Origin: a virus
Direction: 5' to 3' (one strand)
IMG/VR virus record: IMGVR_UViG_3300037847_004169
Span: 1-29,488 of that record
DNA: 29,488 bases
A program made the translations under genes and the position numbers. Under the pieces are notes generated by a model. The model did not search any database, was not told the DNA's origin, and worked only from the letters and a program-made list of their open reading frames with translations. This document shows, piece after piece, positions 13,760-21,108 of this stretch; positions within the stretch are counted from its first letter, which is position 1, and every line of letters starts with the position of its first letter.

Positions 13760-15291
13760 TATACTAAAGCCTCCACATCCTCTATTGTATTTATATCGGC
13801 CACAAACTTATCATGTCGTATTCTTTTACATCTAGGAAATCTTAATCCATAATTGCCCTTTGCATCTTGAGTAACTAAGTCTGCTGATACTTCTAAAACA
13901 ACTCTCGGTAATAAGTTATATGTTCCTTTATCGTAAGTTTCAACATTCTTCCTCAATTCATTAGTAAGCCAAACTAAGTCGGCATCACTAAAACCTGTTC
14001 CAATAGAACCTACCGATTTGAAACCACTATCGCTCTTTACAGAAATACCAAAAGTTCCAAACACATTTGCTCTTGAGCCTTCGCCATATTTAGCAGTAGT
14101 AATAGCCACATCTAATTCAATGCGAGGAGGCTTGTATTTAGCCCATCCTGCGCTTCTCTTTCCTGCTTCATAGGGTAAACTAATATCCTTGACAATAATG
14201 CCCTCAAAACCATCGTTAATCGCTCTATTATAGAATGCTAGAACATCTCCGCCTGTGTCCATTCTATGTGCTTGGTCGGGCAGTTGTGAAAATCTAACTA
14301 GTCTTTCAGCATAAGGTAAATCCATTATGGTTTCATTACCAATCTTAAGACAATCAAATATAACCCACTTAACTTTAACCTTCTGTAATGCTTCGTGATG
14401 GTCTTTAGAATGAACTCTCGTTCCCATTAGTTTATGTTCAGCAGGTGAACCATCATCTTTAATTGGATATATTTCACCATCAAGAATACAATCTACTTCA
14501 TATTGTCTAACTGTTTCTACAACATCTTGAAATTGAGGAGTAGCGATATTACCTTTACGATTAAAGATAATTACATTATCTCCTTCTTTGTGTATTTGGT
14601 ATCTATTACCATCATACTTATAATCAACAATTTTATCTTTAGGCCATTTATTCATAGGCACTTCTTTTGCTAACATTGGTTTTACAAAAGTTCCATGTGA
14701 TAATTTCATGGGCGGTTCTTCTTTCATTTCATAATATACACAAAGATTACCTAAACTGTTGAAGTTAGCATGTTTCTTAACTTCACTAATTTTCTTATCG
14801 TAGTGTTTTGCTAAAACTTTCTTAACAACTCCACTATCAATACCGTTTGTTGGTGAACCCAACCAGTATCTAACAAACCATTTTCTTTCTAGTGCTGACA
14901 TTTTTAATAAAACATCTTGCACCAAAAGAAAAGAAGCATCATTTACAGAACCACAAGCATTCTCTAAAACTCTTAGAACAGAAACAATACCTATGTTTCT
15001 TTGAGTTTCTGCTCCTGCGTCTAGTAAATATACTGCTTCTCCTAATTCTCCATCTATTGCATATAATACTTCTATTTCATCATCAAAGCAATTAAAAATC
15101 TTAGTTAGCCAAGACTTAGCCTTTGCTAAACCAATATTATTACTAGGATATTCCCTAGCCAAAATTTGTATTGCTACACTTTTACTAGAAGCAAACTTAT
15201 CTAGTTCTGTTGCTATCAATTTTACTTGTTGAGTTGGTGTTTTGTCCTTTGTGGATTCTAACAGTCGGCTCATCATCTTCCAATCTATCAT
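13759..15291 (-). CDS. lig: ATP-dependent DNA ligase
   Basis: This enzyme seals Okazaki fragments and nicks. All nucleotidyltransferase motifs are visible: motif I YKYDGNR with nucleophilic Lys K225, motif III DGEIYP (E273), motif IIIa WVIFDCL, motif IV EGIIVKD (363-369) and motif V WAKYKP (383-388). A C-terminal OB-fold follows, with the DVAIT and RVVLEVSAD segments and a final basic FPRCKRIR. The N-terminal DNA-binding domain (about residues 1-200) is complete, so the 510-aa length is close to cellular archaeal ligases (about 550-600). ATG 15291 has GGAGATGATT upstream. The start overlaps the preceding gene by 95 bp. Confidence 0.95.
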   Translation of the reverse strand: MIDWKMMSRLLESTKDKTPTQQVKLIATELDKFASSKSVAIQILAREYPSNNIGLAKAKSWLTKIFNCFDDEIEVLYAIDGELGEAVYLLDAGAETQRNIGIVSVLRVLENACGSVNDASFLLVQDVLLKMSALERKWFVRYWLGSPTNGIDSGVVKKVLAKHYDKKISEVKKHANFNSLGNLCVYYEMKEEPPMKLSHGTFVKPMLAKEVPMNKWPKDKIVDYKYDGNRYQIHKEGDNVIIFNRKGNIATPQFQDVVETVRQYEVDCILDGEIYPIKDDGSPAEHKLMGTRVHSKDHHEALQKVKVKWVIFDCLKIGNETIMDLPYAERLVRFSQLPDQAHRMDTGGDVLAFYNRAINDGFEGIIVKDISLPYEAGKRSAGWAKYKPPRIELDVAITTAKYGEGSRANVFGTFGISVKSDSGFKSVGSIGTGFSDADLVWLTNELRKNVETYDKGTYNLLPRVVLEVSADLVTQDAKGNYGLRFPRCKRIRHDKFVADINTIEDVEALV

Positions 15292-15421
15292 CTATAATCA
15301 TCTCCTTATTTTTATTCACTTTTGTTATTAATTCTTTTAGAAGGTCACTAACTCTACCTTCATGTTTTTCAGCGTAAGCCCACATAGCATTCGCTAAATA
15401 AACCCAATCATTCCTCTTCAT
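15197..15421 (-). CDS. hypothetical protein, 74 aa, overlapping the ligase start
   Basis: No family is recognised. The N-terminal two thirds is helical (WVYLANAMWAYAEKHEGRVSDLLKELI). The C-terminus (from about residue 45) is low-complexity Asp, Asn, Ser and Thr and lies inside the ligase coding region. ATG 15421 is well supported by GGTGACGACG upstream. The 95-bp overlap suggests the tail may have arisen by loss of an earlier stop. Confidence 0.55.
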   Translation of the reverse strand: MKRNDWVYLANAMWAYAEKHEGRVSDLLKELITKVNKNKEMIIDDRLEDDEPTVRIHKGQNTNSTSKIDSNRTR

Positions 15422-15764
15422 CGTCGTCACCACTATTGATAACACCCATAATACGAGTGAAGTTAATCATAATAGCGTTCATTACTTGAACTTCATCCAT
15501 CTTCCCTTGTTCTATTAATCTGTTAGTCATAGAGATTAATGTTCCTTGAACTAAAGGAGGGGCTATTGTTCCTAATTTAGTGTCTGTTTGTATTTCCCAA
15601 TACATAACAAAAGAAGCCCTTGTAAATTCATTAGTGTTGCTCATTTGTGAAAAGTCTTTATCGAAATGTTCTTCTAATCTTTCATTAGATAACTTCTTTC
15701 TAATTTGTTTGCCCCACTCCTTAAACTTCTTATCATTTTGCCAAGTTCTAATATATCTAAGCAT
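15408..15764 (-). CDS. hypothetical protein, 118 aa, acidic C-terminus
   Basis: I do not recognise it. The N-terminus is basic and helical (WQNDKKFKEWGKQIRKKL), the middle hydrophobic and helical (RASFVMYWEIQTDTKLG, VMNAIMINFTRIMGVI), and the end is SGDDDEEE. Acidic tails are common in DNA mimics and chaperone-like proteins. The gene directly follows the histone-fold gene (TAATG overlap), so a histone-handling role is possible, but only as speculation. The start has GAGGCGAGGAATA upstream. Confidence 0.62.
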   Translation of the reverse strand: MLRYIRTWQNDKKFKEWGKQIRKKLSNERLEEHFDKDFSQMSNTNEFTRASFVMYWEIQTDTKLGTIAPPLVQGTLISMTNRLIEQGKMDEVQVMNAIMINFTRIMGVINSGDDDEEE

Positions 15765-16051
15765 TATTCCTCGCCTCCAAGAACTTCTTTATGCTCCGCT
15801 ACATAATGTTCTATTACAGGATGTTTTGATAGTCTTATGGCATTTGCTAAAATATACAAAGAGTCTGCTATATCTTGTGGTTTAACTCTACTGTTTCCTA
15901 CCATTCTTGTTTCAACTTCCTCAAGTAAAAAACCTGCCAAAGTTACAATATCTGCTCTAAGGCGTTGTATGCAACCTTCCGACCATTCTCTTTTAGGATT
16001 CGTAATCTTCATCAATCTTTTTATTTGTACATCTGTTATAATTTTCGTCAT
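15764..16051 (-). CDS. histone-fold protein
   Basis: Residues 8-70 fit the archaeal histone fold. A short alpha-1 (DVQIKRLMKI) is followed by a turn and W23-S-E-G, then a long alpha-2 (CIQRLRADIVTLAGFLLEEV, 27-46) with RMVGNSR after it. The signature V-K-P-Q-D-I (56-61), equivalent to VKAEDI or VTPEDI, opens alpha-3 (ADSLYILANAI). A 25-residue C-terminal extension with H77, H82 and H87 follows. The total of 95 aa exceeds the usual 65-70. It would be expected to dimerise and bind or compact DNA, or to act in transcription as TAF-like folds do. The start overlaps the PC4-like gene (ATGA). The fold assignment is by eye and fairly convincing. Confidence 0.65.
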   Translation of the reverse strand: MTKIITDVQIKRLMKITNPKREWSEGCIQRLRADIVTLAGFLLEEVETRMVGNSRVKPQDIADSLYILANAIRLSKHPVIEHYVAEHKEVLGGEE

Positions 16052-16245
16052 TCTAATTCTCTCTCCAATATTTTTAATAATAATTTAGCCTCTTCAATAT
16101 TCATGCGAATACCTTTTCTTGATGGTTTGTCATTAACATACCATCGAACATCAAAGACTTCAATGTTCCAATAATTTCCACGCTTAACTAAAATCTCTTC
16201 CGTTGCGTTTCGGGCTATTGTTCCCTTTGTTTCTAAATCACTCAA
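16048..16245 (-). CDS. PC4-like ssDNA-binding transcription coactivator, TTG start
   Basis: The strand/strand/helix core YWNIEVFDVRWYV, DKPSRKGIRM and NIEEAKLLLKILERELE matches the PC4/p15 pattern (IDIREYY..dGe.kP.rKGIsL..eew..l...). The KPSRKGI block is the most diagnostic part. PC4 proteins bind single-stranded DNA and stimulate TFB/TFIIB-dependent transcription. A TTG start at 16245 is chosen because it overlaps the previous TGA (TTGA, as at 4099) and has GAGGGG 8 nt upstream. Longer readings of the frame would run through the preceding gene. The product is 65 aa, the size of a minimal PC4 domain. It is flanked by the histone-fold gene and, farther off, TFB. Confidence 0.68.
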   Translation of the reverse strand: MSDLETKGTIARNATEEILVKRGNYWNIEVFDVRWYVNDKPSRKGIRMNIEEAKLLLKILERELE

Positions 16246-16640
16246 CTCATCCACCCCTCTTTGAACTTCTTTAGTTCCTTTAAAGAAGTAAAGTATCGTG
16301 GTGTTTCTAACAAATCTAATCTGTTTACTACCCAACAAGCACCGCCCAAAGATGATACTTGCACTATTTCATACTGCCCTTCATTAACCATCACTACTTC
16401 TTTAGTTCCTACTTCCGGTACTAAACCATACATTCTAGTTAGTTCTTGTGAAACATCTTGCATGTTCTCCATAACATATTTGATAATGTGCGCTCTTTGT
16501 ATTGGTATCTTTGGTGCAACATCTATCTTTAGATTACCTGTCATATTACAGACTATACATTTATTCCCTTTACAAATAGGGCATTTTATCTGTGCTTTAT
16601 GTGGTGCAGGTAAATTAACTGTTATTGCTCTTTTTTTCAT
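16242..16640 (-). CDS. zinc-finger protein with DnaJ-like CxxC repeats, 132 aa
   Basis: Near the N-terminus C20-P-I-C23-K-G-N-K-C28-I-V-C31 resembles one half of a DnaJ-type zinc centre. The remaining 95 residues are alpha/beta (VVMVNEGQYEIVQVSSLGG, CWVVNRLDLLE) and unrecognised. ATG 16640, with GGTGAAGAAA upstream, is preferred over the earlier in-frame start at 16688, which lies inside the small zinc-ribbon gene. The proximity to GroEL/GroES invites a chaperone-related guess, but the sequence does not show it. Confidence 0.62.
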   Translation of the reverse strand: MKKRAITVNLPAPHKAQIKCPICKGNKCIVCNMTGNLKIDVAPKIPIQRAHIIKYVMENMQDVSQELTRMYGLVPEVGTKEVVMVNEGQYEIVQVSSLGGACWVVNRLDLLETPRYFTSLKELKKFKEGWMS

Positions 16641-16728
16641 TTTCTTCACCTTCCAAACATACCTTACACATACCGAACCTTCTAGCATAATACTTAGTCA
16701 TATCTCTCCAACAATTAGGACATTTCAA
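16615..16728 (-). CDS. zinc-ribbon mini-protein, 37 aa, TTG start
   Basis: TTG 16728 has GGAGGAATAGAA upstream. The frame carries C3/C6 (KCPNCW) and C21/C24 (MCKVCLE) with a basic middle, then an acidic-to-polar tail overlapping the next gene by 26 nt. It is a complete minimal zinc ribbon tucked between GroEL and the next gene. Its function is unknown, perhaps nucleic-acid or polymerase binding. Confidence 0.55.
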   Translation of the reverse strand: MKCPNCWRDMTKYYARRFGMCKVCLEGEENEKKSNNS

Positions 16729-16730
16729 TT

Positions 16731-18242
16731 CTATTCCTCCGGCAATAATACTGCTACATCGGTTGAGTAGAAAAGTTGTGCTATTGACATAGCCGCTAAG
16801 AAACTATTTTTGGTAACTTTAACAGGGTCAAAGACTCCTGCTTTTCTTAAGTTTTGAGTATTACCTGTTAAAGCATTAAAGCCCATATCTTTCTTGCCAA
16901 AAGAAATAGAAGGATTGTTTATTCCGCTATTATACTGTAATACCTTCATTGGCTCTTGCATGGCTAACTCAAACCACTTAGAATGTTTAATATCCTTTGT
17001 TGCTACCTTAGCGGCCTTTGCTAGAGTTAATCCACCGCCAACAATAATACCTTCTTCTAATGCGGCCTTTGTAGCATTAAGAGCATCGTCTAATCTTTCT
17101 TTCTTCTCTCTCATTTCAATAGATGATGAAGCACCGACTTTAATTGTAGCAACGCCACCACTAAGCCTTGCTATTCTTTTCTTAAGCCTAAGTTTGTCAT
17201 ACTCGTCTTGAGAATCTTCAAGTGTTCCTTTTAGTGTAGTTATTCTGTTTTCTGTTAGTGGTCTATTACCTCCAACAAAGATTGTTTTATCTTTAGTAAT
17301 TGTAATAGTGTCGCAACTTCCAAAAGTATGTGAATGTATTTTCTTAGGGTCGTCTTTGCTTTCATCTGTATAGACTGTTCCACCAACAACTCCTGCAATA
17401 TCAGCCAACTCATCTAATTGAGCATCACCAAAGTTAGGTGCGGTAATTACTGCAACTTCTATTGTCTTTTGTAAAAGATTCATAACTACATTGTTCATAG
17501 CATTACCTTCCATTCCTTTACAGAATATAACTAGAGGTAAATTCTTACTTGCCGCATGTTCCATCATAGGTAATATTTCACTAAAGTTTCTTATCGCTAA
17601 GTTAGATAAGAAAATCAGTGGACTATCAAATGTGCATTTACCATCTTCACTATTAGCCATTAAATGACTCATATAACCTTCATCAATCTCTAATCCTTTT
17701 CTTACCACAATTTCAGTGTTATGTGTTTTAGATTCTTCAACAGTAATAATACCATCACGCCCAACTTTATCAATTGCTTCGGCAATTAAAGAACCCAAAT
17801 GAGAATCGTTATTGGCCGCTATTGTGGCGATATTTTCAATATCAGTATCTTTAACTTCTTGTGATGCTTGGTCTAAATGAAAAATTGTGGCCATTTTTAA
17901 TCTCTCAATCAAACTATTAAATTGATGAGCATTCATTTCCGGTGCATCTAACATATTATGACATAATGCTTGAGCAAGAATACAAGCAGTAGTAGTTCCA
18001 TCACCGCTACCTTCTTGTGCCTTACTTGCTAAGTTTTGAACTAATTGTATTCCCATTTGAACATAAGGGTCTTCATCACTAATGTATTTTGTAATTGTTA
18101 CGCCATCATTAATTACAACAGGTGGATTACCTTGTAATATAACTGTCTTGGCTTGTGGCCCAAGTGTAGGCTTTACTGTATTAGCAACTATGTCTATGCC
18201 TTTCAACAGTTTTTCCTTTACTTCACTTCCATTAATTATCAT
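16731..18242 (-). CDS. groEL: group I (GroEL-type) chaperonin
   Basis: This is a 60-kDa ring-forming folding machine of the bacterial group I type, not a thermosome. ATP-site elements are TLGP (26-29), NDGVTI (45-50), GDGTTTA (80-86) and the catalytic Asp D386 in ERLDDALNATKAALEEG, followed by VGGG. RDGIITVEES, LEIDEGYMS and FDPVKV are group I signatures. The length of 503 aa is about 40 short of E. coli GroEL, mainly from a shorter apical/intermediate region and the absence of the GGM tail (it ends LLPEE). Archaea normally use group II chaperonins, so this gene was probably acquired from a bacterium or from a host carrying group I. It is coupled to GroES by ATGA, with GGAGAAGATAAA upstream. 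Confidence 0.93.
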   Translation of the reverse strand: MIINGSEVKEKLLKGIDIVANTVKPTLGPQAKTVILQGNPPVVINDGVTITKYISDEDPYVQMGIQLVQNLASKAQEGSGDGTTTACILAQALCHNMLDAPEMNAHQFNSLIERLKMATIFHLDQASQEVKDTDIENIATIAANNDSHLGSLIAEAIDKVGRDGIITVEESKTHNTEIVVRKGLEIDEGYMSHLMANSEDGKCTFDSPLIFLSNLAIRNFSEILPMMEHAASKNLPLVIFCKGMEGNAMNNVVMNLLQKTIEVAVITAPNFGDAQLDELADIAGVVGGTVYTDESKDDPKKIHSHTFGSCDTITITKDKTIFVGGNRPLTENRITTLKGTLEDSQDEYDKLRLKKRIARLSGGVATIKVGASSSIEMREKKERLDDALNATKAALEEGIIVGGGLTLAKAAKVATKDIKHSKWFELAMQEPMKVLQYNSGINNPSISFGKKDMGFNALTGNTQNLRKAGVFDPVKVTKNSFLAAMSIAQLFYSTDVAVLLPEE

Positions 18243-18463
18243 TTTATCTTCTCCACTGCCATAATGTTTTCATAAGGAACGGCAATATATTCACCGACTG
18301 AATTATACTCATTCCTATTACTAAAATATACTAGTCTACCATTTAGGTTCTTATCACAAGAACAATGAATAACCTTGCCCTTGTTGTTAGCGGAAGATAT
18401 AATTCCACCACTAGTCTTTTCTTTTCCTATTTCTACCAATACCCAATTTCCAATTGCTTTCAT
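18239..18463 (-). CDS. groES: GroES-like co-chaperonin
   Basis: This is the lid of the GroEL folding chamber. GNWVLVEIGKEKTSGGIISS matches the GroES N-terminal strand (PLxDRVxVxx) plus the mobile loop with G-G-I. NKGKVIHCS matches the xxGxVxxVG strand, and ENIMAVEKIK matches the C-terminal DIxAVxE strand. The length is 74 aa (typical 95), trimmed mainly in the roof loop. The start follows GGAGTGGAGAAGA, and the stop overlaps the GroEL start. The adjacency to groEL makes the assignment firm despite divergence. Confidence 0.8.
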   Translation of the reverse strand: MKAIGNWVLVEIGKEKTSGGIISSANNKGKVIHCSCDKNLNGRLVYFSNRNEYNSVGEYIAVPYENIMAVEKIK

Positions 18464-19071
18464 TCTTCTCCACTCCTAATTTCCGATTCTAAATTATATT
18501 GGTTTTGCACCCTAAACGATTCTTCACCGTTTACATCTACATTTCTAATCATTAATAAGTTAGGCTTTTCATTTGTCCAATAACCATAGTGTTCTACTCC
18601 ACCTAAAACATAGGCTTCTTGCATTTGGCTTTTCCATGTATTAACTGTATTCCAATCAATACCGCTAAAGTAAGCACTACCGAAGGGGTGTGTATGAATC
18701 CAACACCTAATAGGTAATTTCATACCAATAGGAGGTTTCATACCAAACTCAACATAACCCGAAGAACCCGTAGTGACATGACAATTATTATCACCATCAA
18801 TAACTACTTGAACTTCTAAAGCAGGTAGTATTTCAGTCGAAGCATGCCAAATCGCCTCAAAGAACTCTTTATCTTTATAGGCTAATTCATCAATCTCTTC
18901 TCTAATTACTTCGTGAGCATCTACTGATTTGCATATATCTTCAATAGTTTCTTCTGCTATCATTTCATACCATTCTTGTATGTGTTGTTCTGCTCTTTTC
19001 CTAGCATCCTCAATACTTTGCTCGTATTCAACCATATTTTCAAAATCTCTTATTGACTTACCATCGGACAT
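18460..19071 (-). CDS. JAMM/MPN metalloprotease (deubiquitinase-like)
   Basis: This is a predicted zinc isopeptidase or Ubl-processing protease. The JAMM motif is exact: H126-x-H128-P129-x6-S136-x2-D139 in WIHTHPFGSAYFSGIDW. It follows a beta segment (LEVQVVIDG, NCHVTTG, YVEFGMKPP) that should supply the catalytic Glu, possibly E86 or E108. An N-terminal helical or coiled extension (residues 5-75) is unusual, and a C-terminal segment closes the MPN domain. ATG 19071 is preferred over the earlier in-frame start. It overlaps the 77-aa gene by 14 nt, and its stop overlaps groES. The E1-like gene at 19302 and the Gly-Gly-Gln-ending Ubl at 22837 make processing or removal of that Ubl the likely job (inference). 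Confidence 0.82.
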   Translation of the reverse strand: MSDGKSIRDFENMVEYEQSIEDARKRAEQHIQEWYEMIAEETIEDICKSVDAHEVIREEIDELAYKDKEFFEAIWHASTEILPALEVQVVIDGDNNCHVTTGSSGYVEFGMKPPIGMKLPIRCWIHTHPFGSAYFSGIDWNTVNTWKSQMQEAYVLGGVEHYGYWTNEKPNLLMIRNVDVNGEESFRVQNQYNLESEIRSGEE

Positions 19072-19291
19072 TATCAACCATCTCCACATAATCGAAGTAA
19101 ATCTTAGTAAACTTCTCTAGTTCTTCCTTAGTGATTTCTTGAATAATAACTCCACCGGAGGTATATACTTTCAATTCAATCTTATCATATGTAGTATTCT
19201 TCCAACTAAAGTGTTGGATATTTGAATACCTTACACATGCTCTGCTCGTTTGTAATACTCTTCTTAATATTTTTATATTTCCTTCTTTCAT
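19058..19291 (-). CDS. hypothetical protein between E1-like and JAMM genes, 77 aa
   Basis: No family is recognised. The product is basic in the N-terminal third (KILRRVLQTSRACVRYS). It then has beta-like segments (IQHFSWKNTTYDKIELKVYT, GGVIIQEIT) and a C-terminal helix (EELEKFTKIYFDYVEMV). It has one Cys, C19. Its position inside a Ubl/E1/JAMM cluster makes it a candidate adaptor, target or carrier component, though it lacks a Gly-Gly tail. ATG 19291 has GAGGGATAAAAA upstream. Confidence 0.62.
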   Translation of the reverse strand: MKEGNIKILRRVLQTSRACVRYSNIQHFSWKNTTYDKIELKVYTSGGVIIQEITKEELEKFTKIYFDYVEMVDNVRW

Positions 19292-19301
19292 TTTTTATCC
19301 C

Positions 19302-19856
19302 TCATACATTTACTACGGCGAAAGAATTTACACTTTCACCATTAAACCATCTTTGAATCCATTCAGCACCCATACCTGCAATAGCCATGTGCATGAAATG
19401 TATTCCTTCTTGTGAACCATCCCAAGTCTCGCCTTGACAACTAAACGACCCGTCTTTACCTGCCAACAAACTATCATACATTGATGGGTCGGCTTGATAA
19501 GATACATAAGCGGCGTTTCTACCTTGTGACCTTAAATCCAACCACTTTACATTTGAATTGTAAAGCATTCTTCTAGTGCCTAAATTATCAACACAACAAA
19601 CTACTAAGTCAAATCCCTCAAGTTGTTGAGGTGTTAAGATAGGATATGGGCTAGAAATGCTTACACACTTATGTTTACCCATAGCCATAGATTTATTTTT
19701 TCCAACTTCTTCTTCACTAAAGTTTTGATATGTTAGATTCTTTGTCTCTACTTTATCATCATCATTCACTTGTATTTCATACAAGTTTAAATTATCTAAG
19801 AATGAAATAAGATAACTTCCTATTCCACCTGCTCCAATTACTAATATTTTTCTCAT
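19302..19856 (-). CDS. E1/ThiF/MoeB-like adenylyltransferase
   Basis: This is a Rossmann-type enzyme of the E1 superfamily that would adenylate the C-terminal Gly of a ubiquitin-like protein. The nucleotide site VIGAGGIGSYL is at 6-16. D32-D33-D34-K-V-E-T-K-N-L (32-41) matches the D.D.V..sNL segment. The conserved VGKNK (51-55) supplies the Lys, and CCVDNLGTRRMLYN (87-100) matches the D-N-x-x-x-R strand. The usual NLxRQ Arg is replaced (NLTYQ), and there is no CxxC zinc site. A Cys at 140 (GSFSCQG) could be catalytic. The length of 184 aa is short for ThiF/MoeB (about 240). ATG 19856 has GGAGG 7 nt upstream and is coupled to the previous gene. Confidence 0.85.
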   Translation of the reverse strand: MRKILVIGAGGIGSYLISFLDNLNLYEIQVNDDDKVETKNLTYQNFSEEEVGKNKSMAMGKHKCVSISSPYPILTPQQLEGFDLVVCCVDNLGTRRMLYNSNVKWLDLRSQGRNAAYVSYQADPSMYDSLLAGKDGSFSCQGETWDGSQEGIHFMHMAIAGMGAEWIQRWFNGESVNSFAVVNV

Positions 19857-20068
19857 ACATTTTCCTCCTGTCTTCTAAAGGCACTGACCGCTAAATACAT
19901 TGATAGAAAAGAAGAGGCTAACCAATCTTCTTTATTTAATATAGTTAAATCATTCTTCAATTCCATCTTATACATATTATCAATTTCTTTCAACATTTCT
20001 TCCTTATGTTGTAGAAAAAGCATTTCATTAGTTACCTTAAATTTTTTTGTCTTTTCTTCATTATTCAT
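19853..20068 (-). CDS. hypothetical protein, 71 aa
   Basis: It is a helical, Lys/Glu-rich protein (about residues 4-40) ending in a more hydrophobic helix (DWLASSFLSMYLAVSAFRRQEE). No family is recognised. ATG 20068 (GGGGTGG upstream) is preferred over the earlier in-frame start, which is internal to the preceding gene. Its stop overlaps the E1-like start as ATGA, so it is co-translated with it. Whether it works with the E1 is unknown. Confidence 0.6.
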   Translation of the reverse strand: MNNEEKTKKFKVTNEMLFLQHKEEMLKEIDNMYKMELKNDLTILNKEDWLASSFLSMYLAVSAFRRQEENV

Positions 20069-20273
20069 ACATCCACCCCGTAAAACCTTCATGTCCTAGT
20101 ATTGCGCTAATATCAAACTTATCTATTGGCTTAATATCATTCATACTTACATTATCTTGTATCAACTTAATTATTTCATGCACATTTGTTCCTACTTTCA
20201 TTTCATCCAAGACATAGAGTTTACCGTCTACATCAAAGGTTATATTCCATATTGTTATATTATCATCATTCAT
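20061..20273 (-). CDS. hypothetical protein, 70 aa, beta-rich
   Basis: ITIWNITFDVDGKLYVLDEMK forms an apparent beta hairpin, then a helix (NVHEIIKLIQDNV) and further short strands (FDISAILG). This beta-beta-alpha-beta order is reminiscent of a beta-grasp but there is no C-terminal Gly-Gly (it ends GWMYE). If it is a second Ubl-like fold it is not conjugatable. ATG 20273 follows AAGGAG. It lies just before the E1-like operon segment. The family is unknown. Confidence 0.6.
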   Translation of the reverse strand: MNDDNITIWNITFDVDGKLYVLDEMKVGTNVHEIIKLIQDNVSMNDIKPIDKFDISAILGHEGFTGWMYE

Positions 20274-20274
20274 T

Positions 20275-21108
20275 TCAATTTCTCCTTATTTCATTTATCT
20301 GTTTACCTCTCAATTGAGAGCATTGTTCATAACCAATCAAAGCCAACAGTTTCTTTGTGGTTAGTTTTATTGAAGATATAGACACATTGGCCTTATCTGC
20401 AATTTCTTTTTGTTTTATTGGGTGCAAAAACATATTTTTAGCAATCCAACAAATACTAGCATAATAGACTGTGCCTTTTACACAATCTGTTTCTTGTGTT
20501 AGAGTTTCAAACACTTCTAATACTTCTTGACAATTTGAAGCATAGTTCAAATCATCTGTAATCTTAGAAGTCACTTGTTTTAACATGTAAGTTGGGTCTA
20601 TCTTAGTTTTATTTACACTGTTAAAATGCTTATTTATTCTCTTTATTGCCCTGTTAAGTGTTCTAGTATTACAAGAAAACTCCTGCCTTAGTTCCTTTAA
20701 TGGAACGGGTGTTCTGTTTTCTTTGAGAACATAATAAACAACCGCAGTTGCTTTTTCCTCAAGTCCTAGTGTAGTTAAAACATGTTTCCTATACAGTTCA
20801 ATATAACACTCCTCCACTCTATTTTTTAGAGGATGCTTAGGCATTAATGTGGACAATAACATATTGCACATTCTAAGCCCATTCTCTAAATGTAAGTTAG
20901 TATTCTTTAGCCATTTAGGGTTTCTATTACTATTAACAGAACCTAGAACTTTATCGGGAGAATGAATCAAATCACCCTTTCTATCAAAAGAACTAACGCT
21001 TTGTTCAAACAATTCTGTTATTATTATTAAGCCACAATCGACACAAGATAGTTCACCCAATCTTTCATCCATTTCAAATTTAGTTCCTTCACATTCAAGA
21101 CATTTCAT
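20275..21108 (-). CDS. tfb: transcription initiation factor TFB (TFIIB homologue)
   Basis: TFB recruits archaeal RNA polymerase to TATA/BRE promoters. The N-terminal zinc ribbon is C3/C6 and C22/C25 (MKCLECEG and SCVDCGLI). A B-reader/linker region follows, and two cyclin-like repeats (about residues 75-165 and 180-265) are visible, the second with KQKEIADKANVSISSIKLTTKKLLALIG containing the BRE-contacting HTH. The length of 277 aa is close to cellular TFB (about 300), with slight trimming. A viral TFB implies redirection of host transcription to viral promoters, together with the PC4-like protein. ATG 21108 overlaps the previous gene by 14 nt. Only a weak GAG ribosome site is present. Confidence 0.9.
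   Translation of the reverse strand: MKCLECEGTKFEMDERLGELSCVDCGLIIITELFEQSVSSFDRKGDLIHSPDKVLGSVNSNRNPKWLKNTNLHLENGLRMCNMLLSTLMPKHPLKNRVEECYIELYRKHVLTTLGLEEKATAVVYYVLKENRTPVPLKELRQEFSCNTRTLNRAIKRINKHFNSVNKTKIDPTYMLKQVTSKITDDLNYASNCQEVLEVFETLTQETDCVKGTVYYASICWIAKNMFLHPIKQKEIADKANVSISSIKLTTKKLLALIGYEQCSQLRGKQINEIRRN

Noticed and set aside
16894-17211. Plus-strand open frame inside groEL
   Set aside because: It lies wholly within the chaperonin gene, whose minus-strand frame is unambiguous. The same reasoning applies to all plus-strand frames in the window.
16731-18242. Thermosome (group II chaperonin)
   Set aside because: This was expected for an archaeal virus, but the signature blocks and the adjacent GroES-like gene are group I.
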